Position numbers and translations under genes: made by a program | Assembly (NCBI RefSeq): GCF_036417845.1 | Contig: NC_090020.1 | Location: 48,468,425-48,532,424, forward strand | DNA from: Apteryx mantelli | Taxonomy: Eukaryota; Chordata; Aves; Apterygiformes; Apterygidae | Length of the DNA stretch: 64,000 bases | Direction: 5' to 3' | In this document: positions 39,351 through 53,500 of the stretch, in pieces | Layout of the letters: the number at the start of each line of letters is the position of its first letter | How positions within the stretch are numbered: position 1 is the stretch's first letter | The notes under the pieces: generated by a model | Databases searched by the model: none | Seen by the model: the letters and a program-made list of their open reading frames with translations, nothing else | Told to the model about the DNA's origin: nothing

Positions 39351-39949
39351 GTCATGTCTTTTCTTAGCGAAAGTTATCTTCCCCACCCAGAATGAGAATG
39401 CTTTAGTTCTTGCATAAAAAGAACGTCAAACGTTTTCATGCGGTTAAAAAGGACAGGACACTCGCTTCACTTCACTTGGTGAAGTCCAAAGCCGAGATTA
39501 TAATTCTTTGAGCTATAAACAAATACATAATGTCAGCCCAGAAACAACTTGGAGATGCTGACCCAACTAATTACACAGCTAAAATAGAAACTGGTGAAAA
39601 CACAAGTGAAATTAAATTAACTGGGCTGATCTCCCCCCCGCCCCCTTGCTGTTATTACCTGTAAGGTCACAACGCCTGAAATGGGAGAGGTGCTGTACAA
39701 ACCCTTCCAAAGAGATGAGCCCCCTCGCTAAGACTGAGATAACAGCTTAAACGACGAGAACAAGAAGCAGAGGAGCAACAAGGCCATGGAGCACAGGCGC
39801 AGGTGGCCAAAGCACCGAGCTCGCTCTGCCTACCCTTGCACGGGCTAGATTTGCAACAAATAACTATATGCGAACGCTCCTGAGTCCAGGAATAGTCTTG
39901 CTGGATAAACTAGCAGCCCACGCAGGACTTATTATTTGAAGCACGGGAC

Positions 39950-40070
39950 TGAAACACCATGGTCAGCCTGCCCTGGTGCAGAGACCCTGGCAGTCCCACC
40001 GCCGCGCCGGCGCAGGGGCAGAGAGGGGAGGCAGCCCTGCAGGACGCCTCACACGTGTCACTGCTAGGCA
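39950..40070. other. Short CpG-rich patch
   Basis: Contains a dense run (CCACCGCCGCGCCGGCGCAG) in otherwise AT-rich sequence. No ORF or promoter can be assigned. Confidence 0.4.
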
Positions 40071-43000
40071 CCACAGGAATTGCAAACAGCCACGTTGAGG
40101 CTCAGACCACGGTTTTTGGGAAGCACAAATGAAAACTTGTGATTACCTTTCTTCATTGCAAGGCTCTAGCTGTGGTGCTGACCGCCGGCCTCTCAATATA
40201 TCTTTTTAAAATCTTTATCTCAGCTGCTTCTCACTGATTTGGGACACACAAAAACATCACCTAAGAAGAGCAGCAGATTTTTTTTTTTCTTTGCCGTAAT
40301 GAGCTTAACGCAGCTTTTCTGAATTTTGACAAAGCGAAGGAGCTTTCACAACAAGGTATGGTCTGGCCTATATTATTCCAGGCACCAGGGATGGATGATA
40401 GCATCTAACAGAGCGCCGAGTTTTGTACTGTCAAAGCAGGGAAATTGTCCAACAAAATTCCAATTAACTGAAATCGTGCCTGCTTTGACCTACATTTTTG
40501 TAGCTATATCCAGGCATTACTTGCTCTTAAAACCAAATTACTTTACAAATTTACTGGAACAACTGAACACATTATCTAAAATAGAAAGTGATGCTGTATT
40601 AATGTTATGCCTACTCAGACTCTCCTATACAAAGACCCTAAGGTGCTTTCTCACATTAATGAAGCCTCAGTTCTGCTGGGTGCTGTATTCAGTATGGCAC
40701 TAGTTCTTCAAATTATTTATTTTATAGAATCACCAGCATCACTTAAATATAGCACTGAGTCTGAAGTTCCAGCACAAAGGGTTTAAAATTCAGGCTCTGA
40801 CCCTGCAAGTTGATCTATGCAAGCAAATCCTGCCTCCCTTAAGGAACTCGTTACTGGGTGAAAACGAAGCACTTCTTCCTTCATTTCTGTGGGAGATCAC
40901 TTTCAGAGATGTTTTCATTCGAAACTGGTAAATTCAGCCTGAGTTTGCAAGTAGTTTAGAGAAAGGCTAAAAGCAAGTATTGCTTTTGTTCAGAGTTTTC
41001 AGATCTTTTTTCCTTGTCTCTAATCTTTCTTCAAAACCATACTATTTGTTTTATGAACATCAACTACCATGCTTAAAAGTAAGGGAAAGAATCCGTCCTG
41101 TGAATGGGTTTGGGGTTAGCTGTAAACCTCCCAGACATAAGGATGCTGACTCTGTTCTGAAATAAAGAAAGTTTTTCAGCTTAAGTCAGTGACATTTTTC
41201 AAACATGAATGCTTAAAATTACCTCATTTCCACCCATGCTGTGTATTCTAAGCTGCTGGCTTCAGTAGGAGCAGCAGGTCTCGGTACTTTTAATTACTCC
41301 TAAACATGAAGGATTTGTTATGTCTAAATTCAGGTGCTCATATTTAAAAATACTGGTGCTTAATTTTAAAGAGCTTTGTTTTTCAAAGGCAAAACGACTA
41401 AAAGAAAAGCAATTATTTCACTAATTATTTAAAGAAATTGTTGTGACATTTGATTTTCACATAAGAAGAACAAATTGCAATATCCTCTGAAACAAGCAGG
41501 TTGGTTGCTAAGGCTGCACTCAAAATAGTAGGTTTTTTCAAGTTTCTTCCAAATTTATTTTCATCAAATGGCACAGAAATGGTATTTTGGCAATAAAATC
41601 ATATCAAATGGCACATTCTACCAGTTTCACAGAAAAAGATATTTTGTTGGTTTTCACAAAAAATTGCTCCTTATTGAGCACAATTTTTAAGCAGAAAGAT
41701 CAGATATAGATGTACCATTTTTAAGCAAAGAAATCTTGAAAAATGCTTTAAAATTAATAGCAACCAGATTTCAAACAGAAGTAAAATTAAAACTAAAGTC
41801 ATTGCATCAGTTGCAGTCCTCTTGCCTATTCAGAGCGGAAAACAAGAAGTAATGTTGTTTTCCATTGTTGCTAGTGTAAAAAAAAAAAAAAAATCTATGA
41901 AATGGTTATATTTTTATTCTCTTTTTGAAAATGCTGGGTTTTTAGATTTCTTTGAAACCACACTGCGAATTATAATAAGCAGCAAGACGACAGAGCTCAG
42001 CGTTTTCCAGCTAATTTTATTCTGCTTAAAGAATCTCTGCTGTCAGCAGGAGTAAAATTTACTGCCACAGAAAAGCAGGGAAAAGTCAAATACGCTCTTC
42101 TAAAGTACAACATAAGCTGCATATAAATGAGACCACACCTGCAAAGGCCTCTCTCGTGGTATTTGTTAACGCAGGGGTCAAACACCCCTGTCAGACACCC
42201 ACAAAAACCAGGGTGGAAATGGAGCGCTCCTTATCATCCCTTTGTTCAGCAAGAAAAGAGAGAAAAAAAAGAAAGGCAGAAAAAAAACCCTGACTCGGTA
42301 AACAGAAATTCTTATACTCGGTATTCACAAATAAAGCTAGTTACCCTAGCAACTGCCACATCACATGGGGCTCAGTTTGCCTCTGGGCTCCACAGCTTAT
42401 TACAGAAACTTCCTAGCTTTTGATCTCGAGAAATAGTTTACATTTACATACCACAGACACATAGACATACAAGAGGATTAATACCTATGCAAGGAGCATA
42501 TATACGTTTTCAAGTAACGCTTTGTGTACTTTCTAACGTTCCTACCTAGTTTTGAAACCATCTTTGACGGTTGATTGCATAATTTGTTAACTCTGAATTT
42601 AAGATTAAATTAGCACTCTGTTGATGCACAGAAAATAGCACTAATTGAGACCATTAGGGTAACGGAAAAGCAAGAATTCCAAATAAACTGTGGGAGTAAC
42701 ATGTACAGAGCTATCTCAGAGTGCAAGAAGTAAAACTGAAATAATTTATCTACAAGTCCTTCCTTTCTCCCTTCCAATAACTCCATTTAATTACTGTGAG
42801 AAATAAAGTTTTCAGGCTGTAAAACCAATATTTTTCCAATATCATTCAAAAAACCACCCCCATTAACTTATAATTTGGTTATTATTAAGCTTACTGTACA
42901 GGATACTTCATTTATTTATACAGCAACAGCTAGGATTATACAGATGCAACTTTATGGCCCTCTTCTCTACCTCTGCCCATTAAAGCACAATTTTAAATGT

Positions 43001-44269
43001 GATATAGATCTTAACTACATGAAACAAAACAGCTTTGAAAAAACCTACTCTTACTGATCTCCCTTCATCCATTTCTGCATTGTCTTTCTTTTCATTCGCT
43101 ACAGATGCATTGAAAAGTACTTTGAAACAGGAACTTACATTATCTCACATTTTTACGTACGTTCAGCAACTTCTTACCTATATATGCTGTACAGGAGTAT
43201 GAAGTACCAATACCCTTCATCTAGATATAACCTCATTGCAGCAGCTAATGAAACCAAAAGCAGAGCAATTAAATAACCTGCAAAAATAATTTACACTTGG
43301 CACTAAACTTGAAACATTTATAAAATCTGCTAACCGCTTAATAAGGTACATAGCATGCACAGGATTTACACTGAAATTAAACAAAACAGTGACAAGCTTA
43401 GTTGAAATCCCTAACACTACACTCACAGAATAAAGAATACGTAATCTAAATACAGATTTGAATAAATGCAAAGTATATTTCAATTTCAGTTGGCTTTTTA
43501 TTCAATGCAATTGCATGCTTCAGTATTAATGCATTTTTTCTGTGTTAAGGATAACATAATTAATAGTTATAATTTTATTTCCTGACATGTAAAAAACACT
43601 TGAGTAGTTAATATATACTTACAGTCCAATATTAATGAAAATCCACTAACGTAATCTGAGCTTTGCTACACACAGAAAGAATTTTTCTGAACTTATCTCA
43701 TAGACTGTTTCCAAATTCTTCCTTCAGTGGTTTAATATCAACCCCAAAATAGTACTAAAACAAAGGAAAGGCCACCTGGCAAAACAAGGTGCTATATTCT
43801 ATAATGATCACTCACTCTCTAAAAATGTGCGTGCACACATCTGAAGAGTATAAAACTCTCTTCTAACACAACCATTTCCTTTTTTAGATAGTAAATAAAC
43901 AGAAAATTCCAGCATTTCAGTACTGGAGCAGAATATTTTAGTGTGTCAACCTAGTCATGGAGTCCCAGTGCTTGGAGGGAGAGAGGCGGAAAAGGAGAGG
44001 GTGCTCCAAAGTGCCGTCAGCTCCTGTATGAGCCTGCAGTGCCCTGCCTAGCGCCGAGGGCGTTTTGGATGGCGCACTGAGACACTCGCAGAGTGGGCAG
44101 TGTAGAGTTGCAAGGCAAAATAAAACAATTCCTCGTATCTGGCAAATCAGCTGGTTTTAATTCTTTTTTCTCCCTAATGGTCCCATGCAGCAAGGATTAA
44201 ATAACAAAAATAAGGCATGAGAGTTTTTAAGGACTTCAAAGCTGAGTCAAATGCCAAACAAGGAGTCAG

Positions 44270-44470
44270 GACTGAAACGCGGCAGGACACCCGCTGGCCA
44301 CAGCAGCCGCGCTGTTGGGACGAGGGGTTCGTGGTTCCCCGTGACGCTGCCGAAGGCCACGGTCGCCCGGATGGGGCAGCTGGTGGCTTCCCGCAAGAAG
44401 GGCCCTGTTGTCCCCCCGGCCGCGCAGGAGCCCTCCTCTCGCCCCCTGAGCTCTGCCTCTGGCTGTATTC
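44270..44470. other. Short CpG-rich patch
   Basis: A GC-rich block with about fifteen CpGs. Open frames of 78-116 codons on both strands across it are compositional and lack domains. It could be regulatory. Confidence 0.4.
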
Positions 44471-46565
44471 TACTGCGAGTCACTCAAGCCACTGAAATAG
44501 CGGGAAAAAGATCCAGTTCATTCGCTGGATCTGTTTTAAGCCATCCTAGCAAGTCAACAGACCATATTGGGTCTAACAGTGTGAGAGCTATCACCAAGTG
44601 AGTGGCAGGGACATCTGACCAAGAGATGGAGGGGGCAGTGAGCTAAGGTTTGGATTCATGAGACATACTAACCAAAACAAATAACAAAATTCTGATTTTT
44701 TGTAGTTTTGGTAACCTAGAACAGCACTTTTCTGTTCTAAGAAGTTGTTTAAAACAAAACAAAACAAAAAAATAACAACACCTTGTGAAATATTACAGTT
44801 AGAAACTCAGGTTCTGGTTTTCACTTATACTTACTCAGCCCACAATTTAAGCTGGCACAAAATACACTTTGAAAGTGTATTTCTTGAGTGAAATATTGTT
44901 TAAAATAAACCGGCCCCTCTGAAGTAACCAGAATATGAGTCTGGAAATAAACATTACATGAGAACTAGCCAGAAGACAGAGTGTTACCTCTCAAACCTTG
45001 CCCTTAACTCTGTGCTGTACAAGCAGTCTTAATACAATAGGAACAGGAAATCTGTGTGGGTGCGCGCGAGAGAGGGAAATGCGCCTCTAGCCATTTAGCA
45101 TGCGGGCTGCACTGCTACGCAGCAAACGCTTGCCTGCATCCTGCCCAACGCGAGCAATGAATCCAAGAGAAGCATTTAAGTAAACCAGTCCACGTTTAGT
45201 CCTGTGCTCAGTCTACGGCTGCAGCTTAGCACTTGAAAACGACAGCAGACCCCTAATGCAGTCCTGCGTCTTGCCAAGAAAACACTAAACCCTAAGACTT
45301 GGCACTGCTGTCTGATGAAGTCCTTGCAACTGTTTCAACTTTCCAATTATAAAAAATGTTTCTGTTTTAATCAAAATAAAACCAGAGATTCCAATTCAAG
45401 AAAGCATTTAAAAAATCTATGCTTAAATACACCCAGTGACAATGACGTGAAATAAGAGGGCATAAAGGCACAAGAGCTGAACAAGCTGTAGTTCAACCAG
45501 AAGTTATAGATCTGATACAGGTATTACTGAATTATATGTTAAGCTCAGACTGGACACTATAGTGGTCTCTCACAGCATAAAATCTTTCTGTCTGAGAATT
45601 GGGAAAAGGCCAAACATTCTTAAAAGTGGACTTGCTAGACCTGTCCTCAGAGCAATGGCTCTGCAATAGTAGACTTCAGCCATTTCTCACATCTTTATAA
45701 AAGTGTTCTCCTTTTTAGACTCATCCAGCTGGTTTCTGATATACGTCTTGCTTATTCTTTACATTTCAGGGAAACAAAAAAAATTAGTTTTTCAAAGCTT
45801 TACTATAGGCTTTGCTCTCAACTAGATCTGTAAAAAAGCCCATGTTTACGCTTAGCAGCCAAGTCGCATATATATTTCATGGATAGCTACTGAAAAAAGT
45901 ATGTTTGTAAAAAATACAGCTCAGAGCAGTCATATTTGGCTCAAAGTTTCCAGCGTTAATTACTTTTGGACTGATAACAAAACAAGAAGAATTGCAGTAT
46001 AGGAGAGAAAATCTAATTGGGAAAAGAAGAAAGAGAAGAATGTACAAATTCAATCTTCACTGGAAAGCTTTACCCACTCAAGGGTAAAACCAATATAAAA
46101 ATATTTTCGTCTGAAAAAACATCTTTAAAGACAGGCAAGAACTTTATAAACTAAATTATGGCTCTACATTCAACAGGGCTGCTTGCATTGCTTAAGATGT
46201 TTCACCCAATGTGTATAATAATTATTAATTGCTGACTCCAAAATATTTTCTGTACCCTCTTCCATTTTCAGTACTCAAGGCAGTAAGTGCAAATAAAACT
46301 TTTGGGAATTCAAAAATAATTTGACTTGACATGAGGCAGCAGGTACAGAAGAAGGTTTATTTGCCGTTTTCCATCATAACCTAAAAAGAGATTGCATATG
46401 ACACATTAATAATTACCTATGTTTCTCGTCAACTGTTATCATATCATTACTAACATGCATGAGGGTGACAACTAGATTTCTCTGTACATGAAAACTGCCA
46501 AAATATAGCTCATTTGGGCCATTTGTTCTTAAAGCCATCTCATACCCGAGTTTACTTTTGGTTTA

Positions 46566-46594
46566 AAAAATAAATAAATAAACAAACAAACAAA
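46566..46594. repeat. (AAAT)n/(AAAC)n simple repeat
   Basis: Tetranucleotide repeat AAATAAATAAATAAAC followed by AAACAAAC units, about 200 bases to the left of a CR1 fragment. Confidence 0.85.
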
Positions 46595-46799
46595 TCAGGA
46601 TTGCTTCCAGTTTACCCCACCAAGAAAGCTGCGCTCCACTACACGTTTCTTCTGAAGGGCAGGCTCCAAACCCCAGCAGGCCTCCAAGACCTCCCTCCCT
46701 TTCTGAGGTAAACTTCTGTGCTCTATTTTGCTCTAGGGCCACATGCCCTATAATAAAAGCATATACACGGCATACATATAATAAAAGCAAATAACACCG

Positions 46800-47540
46800 T
46801 GATGCCCTAAAAATTCCCATTCGTCTAGAAAGAATTCTAGACTTCCCTGCTGGAAAGAATTTGTTGTGTGTGGGAACGTCCCCAACATGTTCAGTGGTGA
46901 AAACCGGCACAAAGAATTCATTGAGCTTCTCTGCCAGGGTCTTATCACCCGGGTGCCCCTTCGACACCTTTTTCTCACACAGTCTCACTGATCCCCTAGG
47001 CGACTTTCTACTTTTGATGCATTTAAAGAAATTTTAACTATCAGCTCAAGCATCCTTAGTAAAGTGATCTTTTTAGCCATCTTACACATTTGATTAATTC
47101 GTGATATTGGGCTGCCTTGCCCTCTTCATACAGGCAGGCTTTTCATTTCTTAAATGTCAACCTTTCCCCTACGATAGCCTCCTTCAGTCTCCTAATGAGT
47201 CATGCATGGTTTTATTGGACTTTGTTTTCTTTTTGAAATGTGGCAGAGTTTACCTGGGCAAATAAACTTTTCTTCATTTTTTCCAGGTTGCTTGTAAGCT
47301 TCTTGCTTTTTGGACTGCCTCATTCTTACATAATTAAATATCTGCATGCTGGATTTATCTGATGTGCTCTCTCCTACTACAGTTGTAAACTCAACTGTAT
47401 TGCGATTCCTACTACAGAGGGCTCCCAGTAATACCCCCTGAGCTAGGTCCTGGGCCACGCTGAGGACTAACTGCAGAATAGCATTTTCCCCTGTACATGC
47501 CAGGAATAGTTGTGCTAGAGAGCAGTCATTCAAAAAAATT
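46800..47540 (-). mobile_element. Ancient CR1 LINE fragment, ORF2 linker region
   Basis: Read on the - strand, 46,988 to about 46,840 encodes a degraded stretch including DKTLAEKLNEFFVPVFTTEH. This matches the conserved 'A-E-x-L-N-E-F-F-x-S-V-F-T' segment that lies between the endonuclease and reverse-transcriptase domains of CR1 ORF2. Sequence further right (to about 47,330, possibly 47,540) resembles the preceding CR1 ORF2 region at the DNA level, including a Lys-rich 'RQSKKQEAYKQ' reading. Several frame breaks separate the pieces, so there is no active element. The right boundary is uncertain. The assignment rests on recall of the family, not a search. Confidence 0.65.
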
Positions 47541-50500
47541 CTCTCTACGGTTAACATACATTCTAACACAGAAAATCTTCTTCAGCTGTAGCAACCTTCA
47601 TTTAGTTATGGTTCATGCTAGCAGTGGCCATAGAATTAAAAAAGGTAGCTTTTTCTTATTTTTCCAACTTCAGGATTAAGTTTGCATTTGATAGTGGGCA
47701 TTAATCTCGTAGACAGTTTATAGCATCCTGGTGATGTCATCTTATCTGGGTGATTAAGGACAGATTTAGTCTTCCAATCAGACAAAACATTCAGTCTCAA
47801 CAGGAGCTTTAATCAGAACGATTACTTGCTGTGTTGAAATTGCCCCAGTGAACATCGCATTGCTGACCTTCCCTTTGCAGGAAATTTAAGCTTCTCTCAA
47901 TTGAAGAGTCAGGATTACTGCCATTTCACCCCAGATCAGGATTAAAAACAGACTTTCCAGATCAATGATACAAGAAAATTTCTCATTTGCACAAGTAGTG
48001 TAAACTGGAATACTGCAGATAACTGAGGGGGGACAAAAAAAAAAGTAGGTATCTTTAAAAGCTACCTGGGGTACATCCTGTTGACCCTCTGGTCATTGCT
48101 CTCTCCCCCATGGTTAACCAGCTATACAATTATTGCATCTTTCACTGGCAGCATTTTTATAAATTAGTATTAAGCATTAACTGATGTTGAACTAAGGTTT
48201 CTGCCTTCTTCCCACAGCTCACTGAAATAAAAAAGAAAAGCCCCAAGCACCCAAAGAATGATTTCCCCCGTGACAGGAAAGCCTCAGCTAAGAACATTTT
48301 TCAAACATACAAGCCAAGTCAGATTTTTCTCCCGAAAATTGCTCACTTGAGGGACTCTTACTGTTCCAAAAACATCTCTTCTGGCTGAAGCTCTCCTAAA
48401 TTAATCAATGGAACCTCCACAAAGTAGGAAATGAGGAAACATGCAGCTGGTAGAAGGACTGACATCAGAATAGAGGGATATAGCTTTGTTTCTGTGAAGT
48501 CTAGCTCCTGTATCATTAAAGCCAATGGTCATTTTCCCATTGATTTGAAAGTAAGGCCAAACCATAAATGATGGCATGTTCCCTACTTGGATACTAATTT
48601 AAAAAAAACTTTTCTTTCCAGGGCCAGATAAAAAAAGGTCACTGATAATTGTAATAGCAATTACAATACTGGTAACATCTTGGATTCAAAACTACTTTAG
48701 AAGTATCAAAATGTTAATAATCACTACATCTTTCTGAATTCCATCATTTTCTTTCAAAAGAGGTCAGCAGCTGTATAAGCAGCAACACAACTGTTTATAA
48801 GCAGAAAAATGCAGAATATCAGAGAGAAGCTTCAGAGAGAATTAAAGCAGAAAGTAGACAACTGAAGGTTGTCAGATCTCAATTTTATCACAAATCTTGT
48901 GCTTTTTGGCATTTGGTGATATTTGATGAAATGTATATTATATTTTAAGAATACAAATAAGAATATAAAAATCTAAATTCTTTTTAGTTTAAAAAAATTA
49001 TAGATTTGAGATGACAGGAGAAGAGTGAAAAATACCAAGTGTATCACTGAGCTTCTAAAGTTGGAAGGCAAATAAAAACATTCAAATATAGTAAAAATAA
49101 GACTTACATATCAATTTTTTTATAATGGTTTGAGCTGACTATTCAGGTTTCCTTGTACAGTTTCTAACTGAGCTACATAATCAAGAACAACACCTGTCAT
49201 CTGCTAGAATATGGCATAAAGACTCCAGTGAACCCACCTTTTCCTTTGGTTTGCTAGTGGCAGTTTAAGTCCCAACATCACCTTTCAAGAGCTTAACTTC
49301 CCCACTGATTTTAAGGAGAGCAGCTGCTTGCTTCACCATCAACACTACTGCCTACAAGACCTAGGCCTTCTCTGGAAGCCCAGAGTGAGTAAGAATTTGT
49401 TTAAATTTATAAAATAAGCTTAAGAAGGAATAGATTCAGGGCTCTGGATTTCCCATATTTTTCATCCCATTACAATTTTAAATATTCATACTGCAAAGTT
49501 ACCTTCCAATGTAAAGCATCCTAAAATTCACACCTCTGAGCAGTTATAAATCCTATAATTCACCATGAGAATTCCTCAGTCTTTTTTTGCTCCTTTCCTT
49601 TCACAGATAGCCATTTAGCCTTTGAAGATGTTTTGAAGAAGGCTATTTTTAGTTCAGGCTTATAGCTGCTGAAGTGCCCCAGGTATCATCAGACTGATGG
49701 AAAAACTACCTTGAGATGCTTGTGTGCAATAATTGATCTAATTGACGAGAACTGAGTAATCCAGGCTTCTAACAACCCTTCTGAAATGTTTAATCACGTA
49801 TTCGTGTTTATGAAACACAGCTCTAAAACATGACTGTGTGTCACAGAATTTATAGATATTGTCTTTTTATAGATCATCTTGTCCCACCTATATTTTCTGG
49901 AGCGATGAATGATTTCTTTTTTGCGTGTGCAGTTCTACTTTAAAATAATTAAATCAATGGGACTGCCACCACTTACTTGAAGCTTTATCTAGCAATTTAA
50001 CAGATATCACAATCGGCATTTCTTCCTCTGATACCAAACTTTTTTTCCAACCATCTCTGAATCAAAACTAATTCTGAAATGATATCAGCTGAACAATGAA
50101 CGGCTGATAAAAATTAAAGAGAATTAAATTTTATATAAAATATTAATATAGACAGATAGAAATCTTGCACTGACTCAGTTGCTTGGAGCTGTAGTTATTC
50201 TGGATATCTTCTGATTTTCCTTCATAAATATTGTAAGATGTTTGTCTCAATTAACATCAGAAACATTAAATCATTTAGCTAAGGCAGAAAAATAAATCTT
50301 ACTTATACTGCACTCTTCTCCCCACTCTGTATCACTCACTCAGCTAAAAATCTTGGGGCTCTGCCACTAGATATGCTAGTGCACTATGATATTATCTCTC
50401 CCTCTCTCTAGTTTCATCCATTTGCAGACTATAATTCACACAGTGAAGCTCTACACTGCAATATTTTTGGCCAGAAATAGAATGCTAAAAGCATCTCTGT

Positions 50501-53500
50501 AGCTAACACTTTTGTTCAACATTTTTTGAGAGTTTTGAAAAATAGGTTAATGCAAAGCTCTACAGCAAATCATGCCCTGCTCAGTTTTTCATAAAGAGTT
50601 CAAGCTGTTAATGCTATTTTCAAAGTTCTTGCATATTTTAGCACTCAGGTCTCCACGACCTTCATAGAAATAACAGGTCATCAGCAGCTGAAGCAGGCAA
50701 GAGTCTAGCGAAAATGAAATTGGGCAATAATTTTACCACACATCATATTTGATATTTATGCTGGAATACAGAAAGAAGCTTGAAGCCTTTTTTTTAAAAC
50801 TGAAAATAATAATAAAGTAACATTACAGTATAAAAATTCCTTCTTGCTCAGGTAGCTTCCTACATTTGGTTTTGTCAAAGAATACCATGAAATTGTACCA
50901 AATGCCTATTGTCACTGTGTAGAGCTGCAGGATACCACAGAAACACTGGGGGATTTGCATTCAGTACTTATTTGAATGTCATGAAGTATTAAGCTTATTA
51001 TTTTATTCCCCCAGAACTTTCTTTTTTCTTCTAAGCTTATAAGTATGCAAACTTACACACATAGCCTTAAGCTCCTCTTTTCTACCTTCTCTGCAGCCCA
51101 GCTCCAATCAGAGCATTTTGCTAAAACATCCCACCATCCTCCTTAATCACCCAGAGATACCTAACAATTGTTTTCTAGACACATTTGAGATCAGCACACT
51201 CCTAACCCTCTCTTCCATGTCTTTGCTTCTTTTGACACTGAAACCATACATTATTTCATTCTTCCTACTCTTGCAGTACTGCCCCTCTGAGGTTTTCTTT
51301 TTATTTCTTCAGCCTTCCTCCTGATATATTCTGGTGGATTCTCCTTTCTGCCCTCCCACCCTTTCTTTCCCACACAGAAAAAGAAAGCACTGTGCAGAGC
51401 TCACCATCTTTGTCCTCCCCCTCTTTTCACTGCAGACTAATTCTTCAATAAGTAACATCAAGCATATGTAAATTTATACAACTATCTCCTAAAAATGGAC
51501 CAAATGTGATCAGTTAATTTCCTTACCTTTCGTCTTCAATGAAGTCAGCTGATTCTGGATTTTTTCTCCACAGACAGACGGTCTTCTTTCCTGAGGTCTT
51601 CTAATGTGGCCTACATAATTCTTCTGTAGGGTTGCCTTGATGCCATTCTCTACTGCCAAACTACTAAAGCTAAGAGTAAATTAAGAAGGATGTAAAACAG
51701 ACTGGATTTTGAAACATCAGGTGAGTGTTCTCTTCCTCAAGCCATCCCATAAAAATGCCCAAGATAAGAAGGTTTAGGACTTCCACTAATGCAGCAGAAG
51801 AAATGAATCTTAACCAGACATTCATAAGCAGTCAAATGAAACAACCAAAGGCAATTTCTGATGGGCAGTGTCATTGAGAATGGTCCTTGTGTTCTACATG
51901 GAAAAACTAAGGTGATTATTGATTGATTGAAGTCATCACCTTGAGGCAAGGAAAAATAGCCAAAGAATTGCTTGATTGTTATTTTTGGGACGCAAGACAG
52001 ATTTTTATGAATCTGTAATGCTTCATAGGTCAGTTACAGACATCTCATAATTCAACCTACACTTCCTAGTCTACTCCCTTGGTGAGAGTCAGAGGAAAAA
52101 CACCTACAAAAGTAGCTCACAGGAGTCACAGAAATATTCCTATACTTACACAGCATATATATTTAACAACAATACCTAGATTTTTCATGATAAGAAACAA
52201 GTACTTTAGACAACTAGCAATTCCCCCTGCTCCTTCCAAATAAGGAAGTTTTCCATATTCTAGTCCTGAATATACAGCTTGATTCTACCCAAGAGTCCCT
52301 ATGATGTAAAGAGGGAACAACAACAAAAAAAGATTCACAGGCAGAATCACTGGGGGGAAAAAACATAACCCATCTGAAGGTTCTCAAGGATTTAGAAAGT
52401 TGGAATGAACCTCAGGCTAAAAACCGTGATGTGATACAGACAAAAGTCAATGATGCAAACACATTATTAAATGTGTTGTTCTGAGGATCCATATATCAGA
52501 TATGTGTTTTTGCCATTCTGTTATAGTGCTCAGTGTAACCACCCATCATGGAAACTGATGACCCAATTAACAGACCAAATCACTTGAAATCCACTCATGC
52601 AAACACTGTCAATCCCCCCAAAAGGTCATCAATAAAACCATATTTCTGAACTGCTCAGACTACATGCAAAGAAACATGCATGTAGTTTTATTTTTGGATG
52701 CCATTTTTTAGACTTTCTTTAAAGTTATTAGCATTGGAATAACTCAACTTGCAATCTTAGATCTGCATTTTTCCTACAATAGCTGAATTTACTACTCAAT
52801 TACATTTCTGTAATGTAGCTCTACTTTAAGATTAGTCTTCCTCTCAAAGGAATTTTTCTAGTTTTTTGTGCTTATATTCTCACTGAAGCTCATTTTTGCT
52901 CATTTGTTTTTAGAATATATACCTCTTTAAAATTAAGTTTAACATTAAAAGTTTACTTTACCCAGACCAACCTTCCAAGCAGGCAGAGTTTAAAATTTGA
53001 TCATGCTGTTCATTTTCTGTTTCAGATTCTCTAGTACTATTGAAAGACCTGGAAACAAGAGTGATGCTATCCATTAACAATTGTTTGCTTAGGAAGTATT
53101 AGCTACAATATTGACCTTCATACTACAGAGACCCCATTTGATTCATAAAACTTAACACTGGTTTGTCACTGACCTTAAGACTTTTTTTTTTTTTTTTTTT
53201 TAACTGCATCCTGTTTCTTACCAAATGAAAACCCACTTTACGACCCACTTAGGTTTTCCCAGACCATACTTTTGCGCTCTGGGTAGCTTTCTCATCTCTT
53301 CAAAAGCCAGTTACACAACCTGACACAACCTAGCTTTCCTGAAACTGACCTGTTTTTAATCAGCTCACATTCCTCCAGATATTGTGGATTTTGGAAGTCT
53401 TTTTTATGCAGCTTACGGCCTTTCTGCTCTTTCCTTGTAAGTCTTCTTAAAGATTAAATTTGCCCTCTTCTATTCTATATTTGCCCACAAAACAACAAAG

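Larger units (their letters stand above)
35411..46560. other. Intergenic, nothing recognised apart from listed sites
   Basis: Mostly AT-rich. The 125-codon ORF at 40,326-40,703 (+) lies in sequence with no splice partner and no recognisable domain. Small GC-rich patches occur near 39,960-40,060 and 44,270-44,460. Confidence 0.5.

Noticed and set aside
40326-40703. 125-codon ORF on the + strand
   Set aside because: No recognisable domain, no splice partners, AT-rich intergenic context.
46563-46988. 141-codon ORF on the - strand that could be taken as a gene
   Set aside because: Its N-terminal part is CR1 ORF2 sequence, and the rest is unrelated open frame running into a simple repeat.
49845-49900. 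Possible CR1 3'-end relic (CACAGAATTTATAG then AGATCATCTTGTCCCACC)
   Set aside because: Similarity is limited to two short stretches and too diverged to call without a library search.
52659-52686. Inverted repeat with 9-base arms and 10-base loop (ACTACATGC/GCATGTAGT)
   Set aside because: Arms this short with a loop are expected by chance several times in 64 kb.
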